Shown: positions 14,027-15,903 of the stretch, in pieces | How positions within the stretch are numbered: position 1 is the stretch's first letter | Layout: every line of letters starts with the position of its first letter | Source: CAZSVE01 sp964610175 | GTDB lineage: Bacteria > Pseudomonadota > Gammaproteobacteria > HK1 | Assembly (NCBI GenBank): GCA_964610175.1 | Contig: CAZSVE010000075.1 | Span: 1 to 15,903, forward strand | DNA: 15,903 bases | Direction of reading: 5' to 3' | Made by a program: the position numbers and the translations under genes | The notes under the pieces: generated by a model | What the model saw: only the letters and a program-made list of their open reading frames with translations | Told to the model about the DNA's origin: nothing | The model's database searches: none

Positions 14027-14634
14027 TGGAAACCCACATTGGCCTGCTTATCCAATCCATCTTCATCGAAAACCTCGCCCTCTCCTTCTTCCTGGGGATG
14101 TGCACCTTCCTTGCCATCTCCAAAAAGATCGAAAACGCCATAGGACTAGGGGTAGCCGTCATCGTGGTGCAGGTCATCACCGTGCCACTGAACAACCTTA
14201 TCTATGTCCATGTACTACAAGAAGGCGCGTGGGCCTGGGCGGGACTCCCCGATATCGATATCAGCTTCCTCGGTTTCATTACCTACATCGGCGTCATCGC
14301 CGCCATCGTCCAGATCCTCGAAATGGTCCTCGACAAATACTTCCCCGCCTTGTATCACGCCCTCGGCATCTTTTTACCCCTCATCACCGTCAACTGTGCG
14401 ATCCTGGGTGGCTCCCTATTCATGGTGGAACGAAGCTACAATTTCGCTGAAAGCGTCACCTACGGCATCGGCAGCGGCGTCGGTTGGGCCCTTGCCATCA
14501 CGGCCCTCGCCGGTATTCGGGAAAAACTCAAATACAGCGACGTTCCCGCGGGCCTGCAAGGGTTAGGAATCACCTTCATTACCGTGGGTTTGATGTCCAT
14601 GGCCTTCATGGCATTCTCGGGAATACAGTTGTAG
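14023..14634 (+). CDS. nqrE: NqrE, membrane subunit E of Na+-NQR
   Basis: NqrE is the partner of NqrD, related to it by inverted topology, and supplies the other two cysteines of the intramembrane [2Fe-2S] cluster. The 203 residues start METHIGLLIQSIFIENLALSFFLGMCTFLAIS and contain FLPLITVNCAILGGSLFM, placing conserved cysteines at about 27 and 125. The length is close to the ~198 of Vibrio NqrE. Either ATG at 14023 or 14026 could be the start; the second matches family N-termini slightly better. nqrF normally follows directly, but the next 160 bp contain no coding sequence and then come to a tRNA gene. Confidence 0.95.
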   Translation: MMETHIGLLIQSIFIENLALSFFLGMCTFLAISKKIENAIGLGVAVIVVQVITVPLNNLIYVHVLQEGAWAWAGLPDIDISFLGFITYIGVIAAIVQILEMVLDKYFPALYHALGIFLPLITVNCAILGGSLFMVERSYNFAESVTYGIGSGVGWALAITALAGIREKLKYSDVPAGLQGLGITFITVGLMSMAFMAFSGIQL

Positions 14635-14729
14635 TTTCCAGGGAAGGAAAAAAGTAGCGGCTATATATATAGAACAAGATCCATTATGGTCTTGCCTCCA
14701 TCTCCTGTTACACTAATGCAAGGTTCCCC

Positions 14730-14757
14730 TTGGACAGTGAGGAGTATTTCAGATAAA
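14730..14757 (+). promoter_or_regulatory. Candidate promoter for tRNA-Arg
   Basis: TTGGAC (14730-14735) and GATAAA (14752-14757) are separated by 16 bp. The -35 is a fair match and the -10 a weak one to the sigma-70 consensus. The -10 ends 37 bp before the tRNA, a plausible distance. This is a pattern guess in the 160-bp gap after nqrE. Confidence 0.3.
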
Positions 14758-14794
14758 ACGACAGAGAAACCTGCGTTTTTTTGATCCTTCATAA

Positions 14795-14871
14795 GCGCCC
14801 GTAGCTCAGTTGGATAGAGTACCTGGCTACGAACCAGGCGGTCGGGAGTTCGAATCTCTCCGGGCGCGCCA
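14795..14871 (+). tRNA. tRNA-Arg (anticodon ACG)
   Basis: A complete cloverleaf can be drawn. Acceptor GCGCCCG (14795-14801) pairs with CGGGCGC (14861-14867). The D-arm contains TAGCTCAGTTGGATAGAGTA. The anticodon stem CCTGG/CCAGG encloses the loop CTACGAA, giving anticodon ACG (inosine-modified, reads CGU/CGC/CGA). The T-arm holds GTTCGAATC. The discriminator is G and CCA is encoded (14869-14871). It lies between the end of the nqr operon and an integrase remnant; tRNA 3' ends are common integration sites for tyrosine integrases. Confidence 0.97.
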
Positions 14872-14928
14872 TTTTCCTTTATAAATCAATAGGTTATATA
14901 GCCTTAAGGAAGCGACATCAGGGCTGGG

Positions 14929-14961
14929 GTGCACGACAAAAACCACAAGTGCACCACAAAA
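14929..14961 (+). repeat. Two 13-bp direct repeats (GTGCACsACAAAA) between the tRNA and the integrase
   Basis: GTGCACGACAAAA (14929-14941) and GTGCACCACAAAA (14949-14961) differ at one base and start 20 bp apart, about two helical turns. They lie just beyond the 3' end of the integrase gene and about 58 bp from the tRNA. This spacing would suit integrase or accessory-protein binding sites at an attachment region, but that role is only inferred. Confidence 0.5.
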
Positions 14962-14987
14962 CGCCCTCCCCTTCCCGCTTTCATCCC

Positions 14988-15860
14988 TTATTCAAGGGAT
15001 GAATCGCCACTCTGAACTGCACCATTTCCACCCCTGGCCATAGAAGCGCCGATTCCTTTTCCGGGTTTCACCCGTTCCAGTTTCCGACGATAAACCCGCA
15101 GGGTGGTGGCGGAATTCGCGTGGGTCAAAAGCGCCCTGGCATGGCTCCAGGCTATCCGCGTCGGAGGCACATTTCGCGCGCAGATCGTGCTCCGTGAAGC
15201 GATTCTTCACCTTCGTCTCCGCCAGCACCCGATCCATGAAGCGTTTCCACATGGATTCCCAACCGTTGGCGCTACCCCGCTCCTCATTGACGTATCCCTG
15301 ACCGTGACGATTACAGAAGAGAAAGGGCGCAGTGTCTACCGGGCGCACGGCCAACGCCTCCTCCACCGCGGCTCGAAGATCCGGGGTCCATTCGTAGAGG
15401 GTGCGCTTCCCGGTGGTGTTGGCGGTCTTATGACACTTAACGAAGATGCCGTCCTCCCGGAAATGCTGATCCGGCTGGATTCGTAGCAAGTCGCCCCGCG
15501 CAAGGCCGGTAAGGAGCTTCAGCCTGATATAGGCCTGCACGGCCTTCACGCTGCCACGCTTTTGATGGCTGGGCAGCAACAACGCTTCGATAACCTCCCA
15601 ATCCTCCACATAGCGATCGCGAGGCTTCTCTCCCTCCAATCTGACTTCGCCCTTGAAGGGATGCCGCTCGATAAACCCCCATTCCACGGCCTTGGTAAAG
15701 ACGTGGCTCAGGATCTCGATCTCCCGGTGCGCGGAAATCTTGGCGGAACGGGCGTCCACGTACTGGTAGACGTGCTTGGGTAGCACATCCGAAAGGGACG
15801 CCGTCCCGAAGACAAGGTTGCACAGTCCTTTCCAATTGAGAGATGAGACTGAAGGGGTGT
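14988..15860 (-). pseudogene. Tyrosine recombinase (phage-type integrase) gene, frameshifted and lacking a normal N-terminus
   Basis: Read on the minus strand, the main frame gives PKHVYQYVDARSAKISAHRE (core-binding domain), LKLLTGLARGDLLRI (first catalytic Arg), a Lys in KTANTTGKRTLYEWT, and FTEHDLRAKCASDADSLE (His-x-x-Arg). The frame is then lost at one extra base near 15144. The next frame continues HARALLTHANSATTLRVYRRKLERVKP, with the second His and the nucleophilic Tyr, to TAA at 14990-14988. All catalytic residues are present but split over two frames, so the enzyme is probably dead. Upstream, an in-frame TGA near 15880 leaves little room for the ~100-residue N-terminal arm and SAM-like region, so the 5' end is also damaged or lies in another frame beyond the window. 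The gene points towards the tRNA-Arg, suggesting a decayed integrated element. Confidence 0.8.
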
Positions 15861-15903
15861 TGGAGAGGGTGAGCCGTCAGGCAGCGGATTTTTGGGATTT
15901 ATT

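Noticed and set aside
6334..14634. Reading the operon as rnf rather than nqr
   Set aside because: NqrA and NqrB carry Nqr-type N-termini, no RnfB- or RnfC-type ferredoxin cysteine clusters are present, and the order A-B-C-D-E fits Na+-NQR.

Overview
The window looks like bacterial, probably gammaproteobacterial, chromosome. The evidence is a Vibrio-type Na+-translocating NADH:quinone reductase (Nqr) operon, a CCA-encoding tRNA-Arg(ACG), a large TPR/FG-GAP lipoprotein, toxin-antitoxin pairs and many short palindromic repeats. The set of accessory genes (Rpn-type nuclease tail, retropepsin-like aspartic proteases, HicAB, decayed nucleases) recalls the repeat-rich genomes of sulfur-oxidising or symbiotic gammaproteobacteria. 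That placement is an inference and I cannot name a genus.

Layout, left to right. (1) 2-190: the 3' tail of an Rpn-family nuclease/transposase-like gene. (2) 233-4117, minus: a 1294-residue putative lipoprotein with TPRs, FG-GAP/VCBS repeats and an ASPIC/UnbV-like region. (3) 4170-4784, minus: a PD-(D/E)XK-like nuclease gene interrupted by one in-frame TGA. (4) 5058-5500: an addiction-module antitoxin and a C-terminally truncated ParE/RelE toxin. (5) 5501-6333: no convincing gene, but two copies of a dispersed ~95-bp repeat and a palindromic repeat. (6) 6334-14634: nqrA, nqrB, nqrC, nqrD and nqrE in canonical order and orientation, split by two blocks of accessory genes. Block 1, between nqrB and nqrC, holds three retropepsin-like aspartic protease genes, a fragment of a fourth, and an exported four-cysteine protein. 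Block 2, between nqrC and nqrD, holds a frameshifted aspartic protease, HicA, HicB and a frameshifted small membrane protein. (7) 14795-14871: tRNA-Arg. (8) 14988 to about 15860, minus: a tyrosine integrase remnant broken by a frameshift.

The Nqr proteins keep their diagnostic residues: SGAT flavinylation motifs in NqrB and NqrC, and the paired membrane cysteines of NqrD and NqrE. nqrF, which encodes the NADH-oxidising subunit and normally follows nqrE, is absent. A tRNA gene and integrase remnant lie where it would be expected.

The most noteworthy structures are the twice-interrupted nqr operon without nqrF, the segmental tandem duplication that made the protease array, a perfect hairpin over the nqrC ribosome-binding site and start codon, and a repeat whose sequence supplies the C-terminus of one protease copy. 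I see no clearly new multi-gene system. The best candidate for something undescribed is the recurring association of small aspartic proteases with an actively expressed respiratory operon.
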